NCBI GenBank assembly: GCA_021186555.1
Contig: JAJKFL010000005.1
Span: 55,908,135 to 55,972,134 of the forward strand
Length of the DNA stretch: 64,000 nucleotides
Reading direction: 5' to 3'
Source of the DNA: Reticulitermes speratus
Taxonomy: Eukaryota > Arthropoda > Insecta > Blattodea > Rhinotermitidae
The notes beneath the pieces were generated by a model. The model was not told where the DNA came from and did not search any database. It saw only the letters and a program-made list of their open reading frames with translations. This document shows positions 9,190 through 20,723 of this stretch, piece after piece. Position 1 is the stretch's first letter; each line of letters opens with the position of its first letter. The position numbers and the translations under genes are program-made.

Positions 9190-11966
9190 CGCGGTCGCAC
9201 ACCGCACGACACTAACAAAAAGCACACACAAACACGCGGTCGCACACCGCACAACACTAACAAAAAGCACACACAAACACGCGGTCGCACACCGCACGAC
9301 ACTAACAAAAAGCACACACAAACACGCGGTCGCACACCGCACGACACTAACAAAAAGCACACACAGACAAACACGCGGTCGCACACCGCACGACACTAAC
9401 AAAAAGCACACACAAACACGCGGTCGCACACCGCACGACACTAACAAAAAGCACACACAGACAAACACGCGGTCGCACACCGCACGACACTAACAAAAAG
9501 CACACACAAACACGCGGTCGCACACCGCACGACACTAACAAAAAGCACACACAGACAAACACGCGGTCGCACACCGCACGACACTAACAAAAAGCACACA
9601 CAAACACGCGGTCGCACACCGCACGACACTAACAAAAAGCACACACAAACACGCGGTCGCACACCGCACGACACTAACAAAAAGCACACACAAACACGCG
9701 GTCGCACACCGCACGACACTAACAAAAAGCCACACACAAACACGCGGTCGCACACCGCACGACACTAACAAAAAGCACACACAAACACGCGGTCGCACAC
9801 CGCACGACACTAACAAAAAGCACACACAAACACGCGGTCGCACACCGCACGACACTAACAAAAAGCACACACAAACACGCGGTCGCACACCGCACAACAC
9901 TAACAAAAAGCACACACAAACACGCGGTCGCACACCGCACAACACTAACAAAAAGCACACACAAACAAACACGCGGTCGCACACCGCACGACACTAACAA
10001 AAAGCACACAGACACGCGGTCGCACACCGCACGACACTAACAAAAAGCACCAAACAAACAACACGCGGTCGCACACCGCACGACACTAACAAAAAGCACA
10101 CACAAACAAACACGCGGTCGCACACCGCACGACACTAACAAAAAGCACACACAAACACGCGGTCGCACACCGCACAACACTAACAAAAAGCACACACAAA
10201 CAAACACGCGGTCGCACACCGCACGACACTAACAAAAAGCACACACAGACACGCGGTCGCACACCGCACAACACTAACAAAAAGCACACACAAACAAACA
10301 CGCGGTCGCACACCGCACACACACTAACAAAAAGCACACACAAACAAACACGCGGTCGCACACCGCACGACACTAACAAAAAGCACACACAGACACGCGG
10401 TCGCACACCGCACGACACTAACAAAAAGCACACACAAACAAACACGCGGTCGCACACCGCACGACACTAACAAAAAGCACACACAAACACGCGGTCGCAC
10501 ACCGCACGACACTAACAAAAAGCACACACAAACACGCGGTCGCACACCGCACGACACTAACAAAAAGCACACACAAACACGCGGTCGCACACCGCACGAC
10601 ACTAACAAAAAGCACACACAAACACGCGGTCGCACACCGCACGACACTAACAAAAAGCACACACACACAAACACGCGGTCGCACACCGCACGACACTAAC
10701 AAAAAGCACACACAAACACGCGGTCGCACACCGCACGACACTAACAAAAAGCACACACAAACACGCGGTCGCACACCGCACGACACTAACAAAAAGCCAC
10801 ACACAAACACGCGGTCGCACACCGCACAACACTAACAAAAAGCACACACAAACACGCGGTCGCACACCGCACAACACTAACAAAAAGCACACACAAACAA
10901 ACACGCGGTCGCACACCGCACGACACTAACAAAAAGCACACAACAACACGCGGTCGCACACCGCACGACACTAACAAAAAGCAACACACAAACAAACACG
11001 CGGTCGCACACCGCACGACACTAACAAAAAGCACACACAAACAAACACGCGGTCGCACACCGCACGACACTAACAAAAAGCACACACAAACACGCGGTCG
11101 CACACCGCACAACACTAACAAAAAGCACACACAAACAAACACGCGGTCGCACACCGCACGACACTAACAAAAAGCACACACAAACAAACACGCGGTCGCA
11201 CACCGCACGACACTAACAAAAAGCACACACAAACACGCGGTCGCACACCGCACAACACTAACAAAAAGCACACACAAACAAACACGCGGTCGCACACCGC
11301 ACAACACTAACAAAAAGCACACACAAACAAACACGCGGTCGCACACCGCACGACACTAACAAAAAGCACACACAAACACCGCGGTCGCACACCGCACAAC
11401 ACTAACAAAAAGCACACACAAACAAACACGCGGTCGCACACCGCACGACACTAACAAAAAGCACACACAGACACGCGTCGCAACGCACGACACTAGAAAA
11501 GCACACACAAACAAACACGCGTCGCACACCGCACGACACTAACAAAAAGCACACACAAACAAACACGCGGTCGCACACCGCACGACACTAACAAAAAGCA
11601 CACACAAACAAACACGCGGTCGCACACCGCACAACACTAACAAAAAGCACACACAAACAAACACGCGGTCGCACACCGCACGACACTAACAAAAAGCACA
11701 CACAAACAAACACGCGGTCGCACACCGCACAACACTAACAAAAAGCACACACAAACAAACACGCGGTCGCACACCGCACAACACTAACAAAAAGCACACA
11801 CAAACAAACACGCGGTCGCACACCGCACGACACTAACAAAAAGCACACACAAACAAACACGCGGTCGCACACCGCACGACACTAACAAAAAGCACACACA
11901 AACAAACACGCGGTCGCACACCGCACGACACTAACAAAAAGCACACACAAACAAACACGCGGTCGC
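9190..11966. repeat. 45/49-bp minisatellite, about 59 copies
   Basis: The unit (ACGCGGTCGCACACCGCACG, ACACTAACAAAAAGCACACA) exists in a 45-bp form and a 49-bp form with an extra ACAA or ACAG. The long form dominates the right end. Every unit contains GCGGTCGCACACCGC, an inverted repeat with a 5-bp stem. One stretch at 11475-11525 has several single-base losses at once, which looks like consensus error. Minus-strand frames rich in V, C and F are repeat artefacts. Confidence 0.95.
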
Positions 11967-12034
11967 CCTGTACAGATGACAGCCAAAACGTGAAGTTGAC
12001 GATTCAAAAGCAAGTCCTGCCTCTAACAAACTAA

Positions 12035-12404
12035 CTCCACGGAGCAGAGTATTTTGGAGAAGTTAACAGTTCCTTAGCTAGCCAAGAAAGCCCCGCATTT
12101 TATGGAACCCGACTGTTCATCACCGTCTTCACAACAGCCCGCCATTGGTATTTCAACTGAGCCTGAGGAATCCATTCAAAGCTCCCCATCCTGTTTCTCT
12201 AAGACGAATTTTAATATTATCCTCCCATCTATGCGTCTTTCATGTGGTCCATTTTCTTCAGGTTTCCCCACCAAAACCCTGTATGCATTTCTCTTCTCCC
12301 ACACACGTCCTAACGCTCCGCCCATCTCATCCTCGTCGGTTTCACGACTCTAGCAATATCTGGTCAGCTGTACAACGTTTCCAGTCTCCCGTCACCTCCT
12401 CCCC
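12035..12404 (-). pseudogene. Degenerate LINE 3' region (reverse-transcriptase tail)
   Basis: On the minus strand this matches the better preserved LINE tail at 27640-28125, block by block. Examples are CCCGCATTTTATGGAACCC, TTCACAACAGCCCGCCA, TTTTAATATTATCCTCCCAT and CACCAAAACCCTGTATGCAT. Frames are broken throughout, so it is a dead fragment. It continues to the right into the 31-bp array, which arose from it. Confidence 0.75.
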
Positions 12405-13480
12405 CTAAGCCCCAACACCTTCCTCAGCACCTCACTAAGCCCCCAACACCTTCCTCAGCACCTCACTAAGCCCCCAACACCTTCCTCAGCACCTCACTAA
12501 GCCCCCAACACCTTCCTCAGCACCTCACTAAGCCCCCAACACCTTCCTCAGCACCTCACTAAGCCCCCAACACCTTCCTCAGCACCTCACTAAGCCCCCA
12601 ACACCTTCCTCAGCACCTCACTAAGCCCCAACACCTTCCTCAGACCTCACTAAGCCCCCAACACCTTCCTCAGCACCTCACTAAGCCCCCAACATCCTTC
12701 CTCAGCACCTCACTAGCCCCAACACTTCCTCGCACCTCACTAAGCCCCCAACACCTTCCTCAGCACCTCACTAAGCCCCCAACACCTTCCTCAGCACCTC
12801 ACTAAGCCCCCAACACCTTCCTCAGCACCTCACTAAGCCCCCAACACCTTCCTCAGCACCTCACTAAGCCCCAACACCCTTCCTCAGCACCTCACTAAGC
12901 CCCCAACACCTTCCTCAGCACCTCACTAAGCCCCCAACACCTTCCTCAGCACCTCACTAAGCCCCCAACACCTTCCTCAGCACCTCACTAAGCCCCCAAC
13001 ACCTTCCTCAGCACCTCACTAAGCCCCCAACACCTTCCTCAGCACCTCACTAAGCCCCCAACACCTTCCTCAGCACCTCACTAAGCCCCCAACACCTTCC
13101 TCAGCACCTCACTAAGCCCCCAACACCTTCCTCAGCACCTCACTAAGCCCCAACACCTTCCTCAGCACCTCACTAAGCCCCAACACCTTCCTCAGCACCT
13201 CACTAAGCCCCCAACACCTTCCTCAGCACCTCACTAAGCCCCCAATACCTTCCTCAGCACCTCACTAAGCCCCCAATACCTTCCTCAGAACCTCACTAAG
13301 CCCCCAATACCTTCCTCAGCACCTCACTAAGCCCCCAATACCTTCCTCAGCACCTCACTAAGCCCCCAATACCTTCCTCAGCACCTCACTAAGCCCCCAA
13401 TACCTTCCTCAGCACCTCACTAAGCCCCCAATACCTTCCTCAGCACCTCACTAAGCCCCAATACCTTCCTCAGCACATCA
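12405..13480. repeat. 31-bp minisatellite, about 35 copies, derived from LINE coding sequence
   Basis: The unit CTAAGCCCCCAACACCTTCC + TCAGCACCTCA repeats every 31 bp. The unit and both flanks correspond to the minus-strand LINE at 27985-28075 (GGCCCAAATATCCCCCTCAG, then the CAGCACCC block, then GACAGACCAAGTT). The array is therefore an expansion of a 31-bp piece of that reverse-transcriptase gene. The right flank at 13481-13530 resumes the LINE sequence (GACAGACCAAGTT). Several units near 12620-12735 lack single bases. Confidence 0.9.
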
Positions 13481-13665
13481 CTCTAGAACAGCCTCAGTCC
13501 ACATTCTTCCCGTAATGCGACAGACCAAGTTAAGGAAAAATTAAAGTTTGTATATTTCAAACTCTATGCCTCTAGACAGCAAGCGGCAAGACAGAACACT
13601 GAAGACCGAATGGTAGCAAGTGTCTTGTGTCCTGCGCGTCTAAAGGGTGATTCTGAATGTTCCAG

Positions 13666-13906
13666 CGGCAGAAGCTGCAGTCGTAAGACGGGATGTCTCG
13701 TGTCCCCAGATCGTAACTCGGGCAGAGTGGGGCGCTAACCCGGCCAGACAGCGGGACAACATCACGTCACTACCGGTGCCGTTCGTCATACTGCACCACA
13801 CGTACCGGCCGGGCGCCTGCAACAGCAGCGAGAACTGCGAAGCGGCCATGAGAACCATGCAGCATATGCATCAGGACGAGAGGGGCTGGTTCGACATCGG
13901 ATACAA
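13666..13906 (+). CDS. PGRP gene A, exon 2 (N-terminal half of the PGRP domain)
   Basis: The acceptor is ...TGTTCCAG before 13666 and the donor is GTGAGT at 13907. The exon is 241 nt, phase 1 in and phase 2 out. It encodes 79 whole residues, including DVSCPQIVTRAEWGA, SLPVPFVILHHTYRPGACN and ERGWFDIGY, the classic order of PGRP motifs. The first His of HHT is a zinc ligand. NITSLP and CNSSENC carry sequons. The exon begins with an extra 10-residue stretch (AEAAVVRRDV) that gene B lacks. Confidence 0.92.
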
Positions 13907-16900
13907 GTGAGTCGCCCTGTCAGGGTCAATTGGCCATTTAAACACCAACAACATCCCGAATTTTAGCCATTCAGCTCGTACCGCGCAGTAAACACACTCC
14001 GTCCCAGTTATACAAACCAGTCAGTTAATGTTGTAAAGTGAAATAATCGCTGTTTGTTCTGAGATCCACACAAAACACATAAATACAGTCCGTACCGCGC
14101 AGTAAACACACTCCGTCTCAGTTATACAAACCAGTCAGTTAATGTTGTACAGTGAAATAATCGCTGTTTGTTCTGAGATCCACACAAAACACATAAATAC
14201 AGTCCGTACCGCGCAGTAAACACACTCCGTCTCAGTTATACAAACCAGTCAGTTAATGCTGTACAGTGAAATAATCGCTGTTTGTTCTGAGATCCACACA
14301 AAACACATAAATACAGTCCGTACCGCGCAGTAAACACACTCCGTCTCAGTTATACAAACCAGTCAGTTAATGTTGTACAGTGAAATAATCGCTGTTTGTT
14401 CTGAGATCCACACAAAACACATAAATACAGTCCGTACCGCGCAGTAAACACACTCCGTCTCAGTTATACAAACCAGTCAGTTAATGCTGTACAGTGAAAT
14501 AATCGCTGTTTGTTCTGAGATCCACACAAAACACATAAATACAGTCCGTACCGCGCAGTAAACACACTCCGTCTCAGTTATACAAACCAGTCAGTTAATG
14601 CTGTACAGTGAAATAATCACTGTTTGTTCTGAGATCCACACAAAACACATAAATACAGTCCGTACCGCGCAGTAAACACACTCCGTCTCAGTTATACAAA
14701 CCAGTCAGTTAATGTTGTACAGTGAAATAATCGCTGTTTGTTCTGAGATCCACACAAAACACATAAATACAGTCCGTACCGCGCAGTAAACACACTCCGT
14801 CTCAGTTATACAAACCAGTCAGTTAATGTTGTACAGTGAAATAATCGTTGTTTGTTCTGAGATCCACACAAAACACATAAATACAGTCTGTACCGCGCAG
14901 TAAACACACTCCGTCTCAGTTATACAAACCAGTCAGTTAATGTTGTACAGTGAAATAATCGCTGTTTGTTCTGAGATCCACACAAAACACATAAATACAG
15001 TCCGTACCGCGCAGTAAACACACTCCGTCTCAGTCATACAAACCAGTCAGTTAATGTTGTACAGTGAAATAATCGCTGTTTGTTCTGAGATCCACACAAA
15101 ACACATAAATACAGTCTGTACCGCGCAGTAAACACACTCCGTCTCAGTTATACAAACCAGTCAGTTAATGTTGTACAGTGAAATAATCGCTGTTTGTTCT
15201 GAGATCCACACAAAACACATAAATACAGTCTGTACCGCGCAGTAAACACACTCCGTCTCAGTTATACAAACCAGTCAGTTAATGCTGTACAGTGAAATAA
15301 TCGCTGTTTGTTCTAAGATCCACACAAAACACATAAATACAGTCCGTACCGCGCAGTAAACACACTCCGTCTCAGTTATACAAACCAGTCAGTTAATGTT
15401 GTACAGTGAAATAATCGCTGTTTGTTCTGAGATCCACACAAAACACATAAATAGAGTCTGTACCGCGCAGTAAACACACTCCGTCTCAGTTATACAAACC
15501 AGTCAGTTAATGTTGTACAGTGAAATAATCGCTGTTTGTTCTGAGGTCCACACAAAACACATAAATACAGTCCGTACCGCGCAGTAAACACACTCCGTCT
15601 CAGTTATACAAACCAGTCAGTTAATGCTGTACAGTGAAATAATCGCTGTTTGTTCTGAGATCCACACAAAACACATAAATACAGTCCGTACCGCGCAGTA
15701 AACACACTCCGTCTCAGTTATACAAACCAGTCAGTTAATGCTGTACAGTGAAATAATCGCTGTTTGTTCTGAGATCCACACAAAACACATAAATACAGTC
15801 CGTACCGCGCAGTAAACACACTCCGTCTCAGTTATACAAACCAGTCAGTTAATGCTGTACAGTGAAATAATCGCTGTTTGTTCTGAGATCCACACAAAAA
15901 CACATAAATACAGTCCGTACCGCGCAGTAAACACACTCCGTCTCAGTTATACAAACCAGTCAGTTAATGCTGTACAGTGAAATAATCGCTGTTTGTTCTG
16001 AGATCCACACAAAACACATAAATACACTGTGTTGGCAGAACGTAAAATTTGTGAATGTTAAACCTGGTGGTACATATAGTAACCACTGGGCTTTAAAGCT
16101 TACCGCGGTCCTCATCACTGCCTGTTTTAAAATAATTCTTGAGGTACAGTTAGACTACACCTCTTCGAACTGCGGCCAGTAACGAACCCAGTGCCCATCG
16201 CACAGTGACACATTGTAGCAATGCGTGTGGAGAACTTGCTAAACGGTAACTCCTTGAGAAGCTGGTAGTTCCTCACCTACTCCAGAAATTTCGCGCATTT
16301 TCTGGAACGCAGAACTTCACAAGAGCTCGCCACTTGTCCCTATCCTGAGGCAGATGAATCCCCTCCATTCCTTCCCGTCTTGCTCCTTCATACTCCCACC
16401 TACACCTCCCAAGTCCTCTCTTTCCTTCATGTCTAAGCAACAAAAGCCTGTATCAATGTCCCTTCTCCCTAATGCGTGCCACATGCCCCACCCATCTGAT
16501 CTTCCTTGATATTATGACGCGAATAATATCTGGTGAGGAGAAAATTCCTGAAGCTCCTCATTGGTGGAATGATAACTGAAGGGAAAAGCCCACGTACTCG
16601 GAGTAAAGCCTGTGCAGTGCACTTTGTCCGCCACAAATCCCATATGGACTGTGCTGGGTTCGAATCCTGCCATTAACCACCTGGAATTTGCATGACCCAT
16701 CCCTTGTTACATATCAAAAGTTCAATGGGCACTTTGCCACTTTCCTACACACTACTTTGACAACGATGTTTCAAGCTCTGAAGTTACACAGCGTCCAACG
16801 ACACGAAGAAGAAGCCGAATGACGACAAGGAGAGAGAATTGTCGGTTTGAGACAGCGAGGATGGATTCCGGAAATACTACGAAAAGCAAAGATAAACCTG

Positions 16901-19900
16901 AGTAAGCCCCTCCCCTAGCTAAAGTAACGTAACGTAACGTAACACGACAGTCACTGTGTTGTGGCTGTGACCTGCTGCGTCCGCCTTCACGGAACAAGAA
17001 TACGTTCTGCGTAGAGAGAAACGTTCATGTGGATACCAATAGAAGTGGTGCCAATCTACTAAAGTACACGGCGTCTATGTGGCGCCCATCTACTAAAGTA
17101 GACGGCGTCTATGTAGCGCTCATCCACCAAACTACACGGCGTCATATGTGTCCATCTACCAAACTACACGGCGTCATATGTGTCCATCTACCAAACTACA
17201 CGGCGTCATATGTGGCGCCCATCTACTAAAGTACACGACGTCTATGTAGCGCTCATCTACCAAACTACACGTCGTCATATCCCGTTCCGGAAGACAGCAG
17301 TCTTTGTAACCTCAGTTACCGCTACATTACCGCTGCATTACCGCTACATTACCGCTGCATTACCGCTACATTACCGCTGCATTACCGCTACATTACCGCT
17401 GCATTACCGCTACATTACCGCTGCATTACCGCTAATTACCGCTACATTACCGCTAATTACCGCTACATTACCGCTACATTACCGCTGCATTACCGCTGCA
17501 TTACCGCTACATTACCGCTGCATTACCGCTGCATTACCGCTACATTACCGCTGCATTACCGCTACATTACCGCTGCATTACCGCTACATTACCGCTAATT
17601 ACCGCTACATTACCGCTACATTACCGCTAATTACCGCTACATTACCGCTGCATTACCGCTGCATTACCGCTACATTACCGCTGCATTACCGCTACATTAC
17701 CGCTGCATTACCGCTACATTACCGCTACATTACCGCTAATTACCGCTACATTACCGCTAATTACCGCTACATTACCGCTGCATTACCGCTGCATTACCGC
17801 TACATTACCGCTAATTACCTCGTACCGAAGTGCCAACTGCACGCCATTTGACGTCACTATTTACGAACAGTATCGGAAGGTCAGGCCTGCAGAACGCCGT
17901 GATGCAGCACACAGACTTGACCAAGGCGTTCTGTACTTACAAACGTCACACGGTGTCGCGGTACCAAAGCACACGTAATTTCATTTACGCCCGTAGGCAC
18001 GGCCTTCCGTCAGCAGATTTTCACGAAACTCACAAAAGCTCGACAGCATTATGTGCACATCTGTTAAACCTAATTTCACGCAAATCGGAACGCAGAAGCG
18101 CAGAACACCGTCCGTAAGTGCGCCTGGCACTGCGCTACTGCACGCAACTTACAGCCAATCAGTACATTTTTGTGGGCATCTGTACCGAATTATATTCAAT
18201 ACGGGATGAAAAATGTAAAAAATACGGGAAATGTTTCGGTCAGGCTCCTCAGTCAGCGTGGCTGTCACCGCACGACTTTCAGTCAGCGTGGCTGTCACCG
18301 CACGACTTTCATTAAGCGTGGCTGTCACCGCACGACTTTCAGTCAGCGTGGCTGTCACCGCACGACTTTCAGTCAGCGTGGCTGTCACCGCACGACTTTC
18401 AGTAAGCGTGGCTGTCACCGCACGACTTTCAGTAAGCGTGGCTGTCACCGCACGACTTTCAGTCAGCGTGGCTGTCACCGCACGACTTTCAGTAAGCGTG
18501 GCTGTCACCGCACGACTTTCAGTCAGCGTGGCTGTCACCGCACGACTTTCAGTAAGCGTGGCTGTCACCGCACGACTTTCAGTAAGCGTGGCTGTCACCG
18601 CACGACTTTCAGTAAGCGTGGCTGTCACCGCACGACTTTCAGTAAGCGTGGTTGTCACCGCACGACTTTCAGTCAGCGTGGCTGTCACCGCACGACTTTC
18701 AGTAAGCGTGGCTGTCACCGCACGACTTTCAGTAAGCGTGGCTGTCACCGCACGACTTTCAGTAAGCGTGGCTGTCACCGCACGACTTTCAGTCAGCGTG
18801 GCTGTCACCGCACGACTTTCAGTAAGCGTGGCTGTCACCGCACGACTTTCAGTAAGCGTGGCTGTCACCGCACGACTTTCAGTAAGCGTGGCTGTCACCG
18901 CACGACTTTCAGTCAGCGTGGCTGTCACCGCACGACTTTCAGTAAGCGTGGTTGTCACCGCACGACTTTCAGTCAGCGTGGCTGTCACCGCACGACTTTC
19001 AGTCAGCGTGGCTGTCACCGCACGACTTTCAGTAAGCGTGGTTGTCACCGCACGACTTTCAGTCAGCGTGGCTGTCACCGCACGACTTTCAGTAAGCGTG
19101 GCTGTCACCGCACGACTTTCAGTAAGCGTGGCTGTCACCGCACGACTTTCAGTAAGCGTGGCTGTCACCGCACGACTTTCAGTCAGCGTGGCTGTCACCG
19201 CACGACTTTCAGTCAGCGTGGCTGTCACCGCACGACTTTCAGTAAGCGTGGCTGTCACCGCACGACTTTCAGTAAGCGTGGCTGTCACCGCACGACTTTC
19301 AGTAAGCGTGGCTGTCACCGCACGACTTTCAGTCAGCGTGGCTGTCACCGCACGACTTTCACAAAACTCACATTTTTTTCAAACGCCTTTTTGTGGTCAT
19401 TACACCGAATTTCACCAAAATCGACGAAGAAAGTGGAAACTACTGGAAGAAATTCTTTTACGCCCTTCAGTAGGGTATGACGTCACTAAGTCACTCTCCA
19501 AAACGCTGAAGCCTGCAAAGAACTCCTATGCGGAATTTCATGACAATCCGGCCAGCGGTTTGACACTTCATGCTCGGTCACAGACGCAGGAACAGGGAAT
19601 TCACACAAGGCGTTCTTGTCTCGTACAACACTAACGTAAAGTACACGTCACGTTGACTGCGTCCCTTAACATAGCACGCAGCCCACAGCCCACAGCAGCA
19701 AGTGTCCCTGTACACACCATGAAGGCGCACGGGGAAGTGGAAGTAACGCTCCATTCATTTTTACCCTCGGCACTAGATAGACACGAGGGGTCAGCTTCAC
19801 GCTACAGTCACTCTACCTCGGAAGAAAGCGCCCCCGGTACCAGGTGGGCTCCACAGTCGGTCTGGATGCTCTGGAGAAGAGAAACCTCCCTTGCCCCTGC

Positions 19901-20662
19901 GCCTGTTGTCCAGCCCGCAGCCCAGTCACTACACCGCCTGAGCTACCCAAGCTCACGTAAGACACACAAGCACATTGCACAGCGCGGCCCGTATGTCAAC
20001 TGTTTGACAGCTCTTATCTCTCAGCCCACACATTCCACTGTCTGTCCTTGCTTGCAGTTTCTGTGTGGGCGGGACTGGCGACGTGTACGAGGGCAGAGGA
20101 TGGGACGTCCAGGGCGCCCATGCGCCGCGGTACAACAACCGGAGCACCGGCATCTGTTTTATTGGAGACTACATGCGTGAGTACCGCTGAGTGTGATGAC
20201 TAAGACTTGCACGTGGCTTCAGCAACACGTGTGACAGATCAAGCGATATTGTCCTTGGTTTCAGGCTTCCGCCGCGATGTTGATGAAATCTGCGGTCTTC
20301 TGGGGTATTACGCGGCGTCGTGTGGTAATTGTTTACCGACGTTTCGGGACAACGTATCGGTCCCATCCTCACGACTCTTTACCTGTGAGGATGGGACCGA
20401 TACGTTGTCCCCGAAACGTCGGTAAAGACCGCAGATTTCAAGCGATATTGTGTTATACTGTGTTAATGTTTGTGTAATACTGTGTTAATGTTTGTGTTAA
20501 TACTGTGTTAATGTTTGTGTTAATACTGTGTTAATGTTTGTGTTAATACTGCCACAGCAAACACTGAGGGCTGCTTCTTAATATCTTACGAGATGGAAAC
20601 AGACTGTCCGAATTGGAAAGCACAGTATCGACGTCTGTGAAAGAACTTGAGTGGTGGTAGTG

Positions 20663-20723
<61 letters not shown>

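Noticed and set aside
9190-11966. CRISPR-like appearance (regular short repeats)
   Set aside because: There are no unique spacers: the whole 45/49-bp unit is repeated, and the genome is eukaryotic.
18149-19634. Frames of 399-467 codons on both strands
   Set aside because: The 30-bp unit is a multiple of three and stop-free in several frames; the same peptide decamer is repeated.
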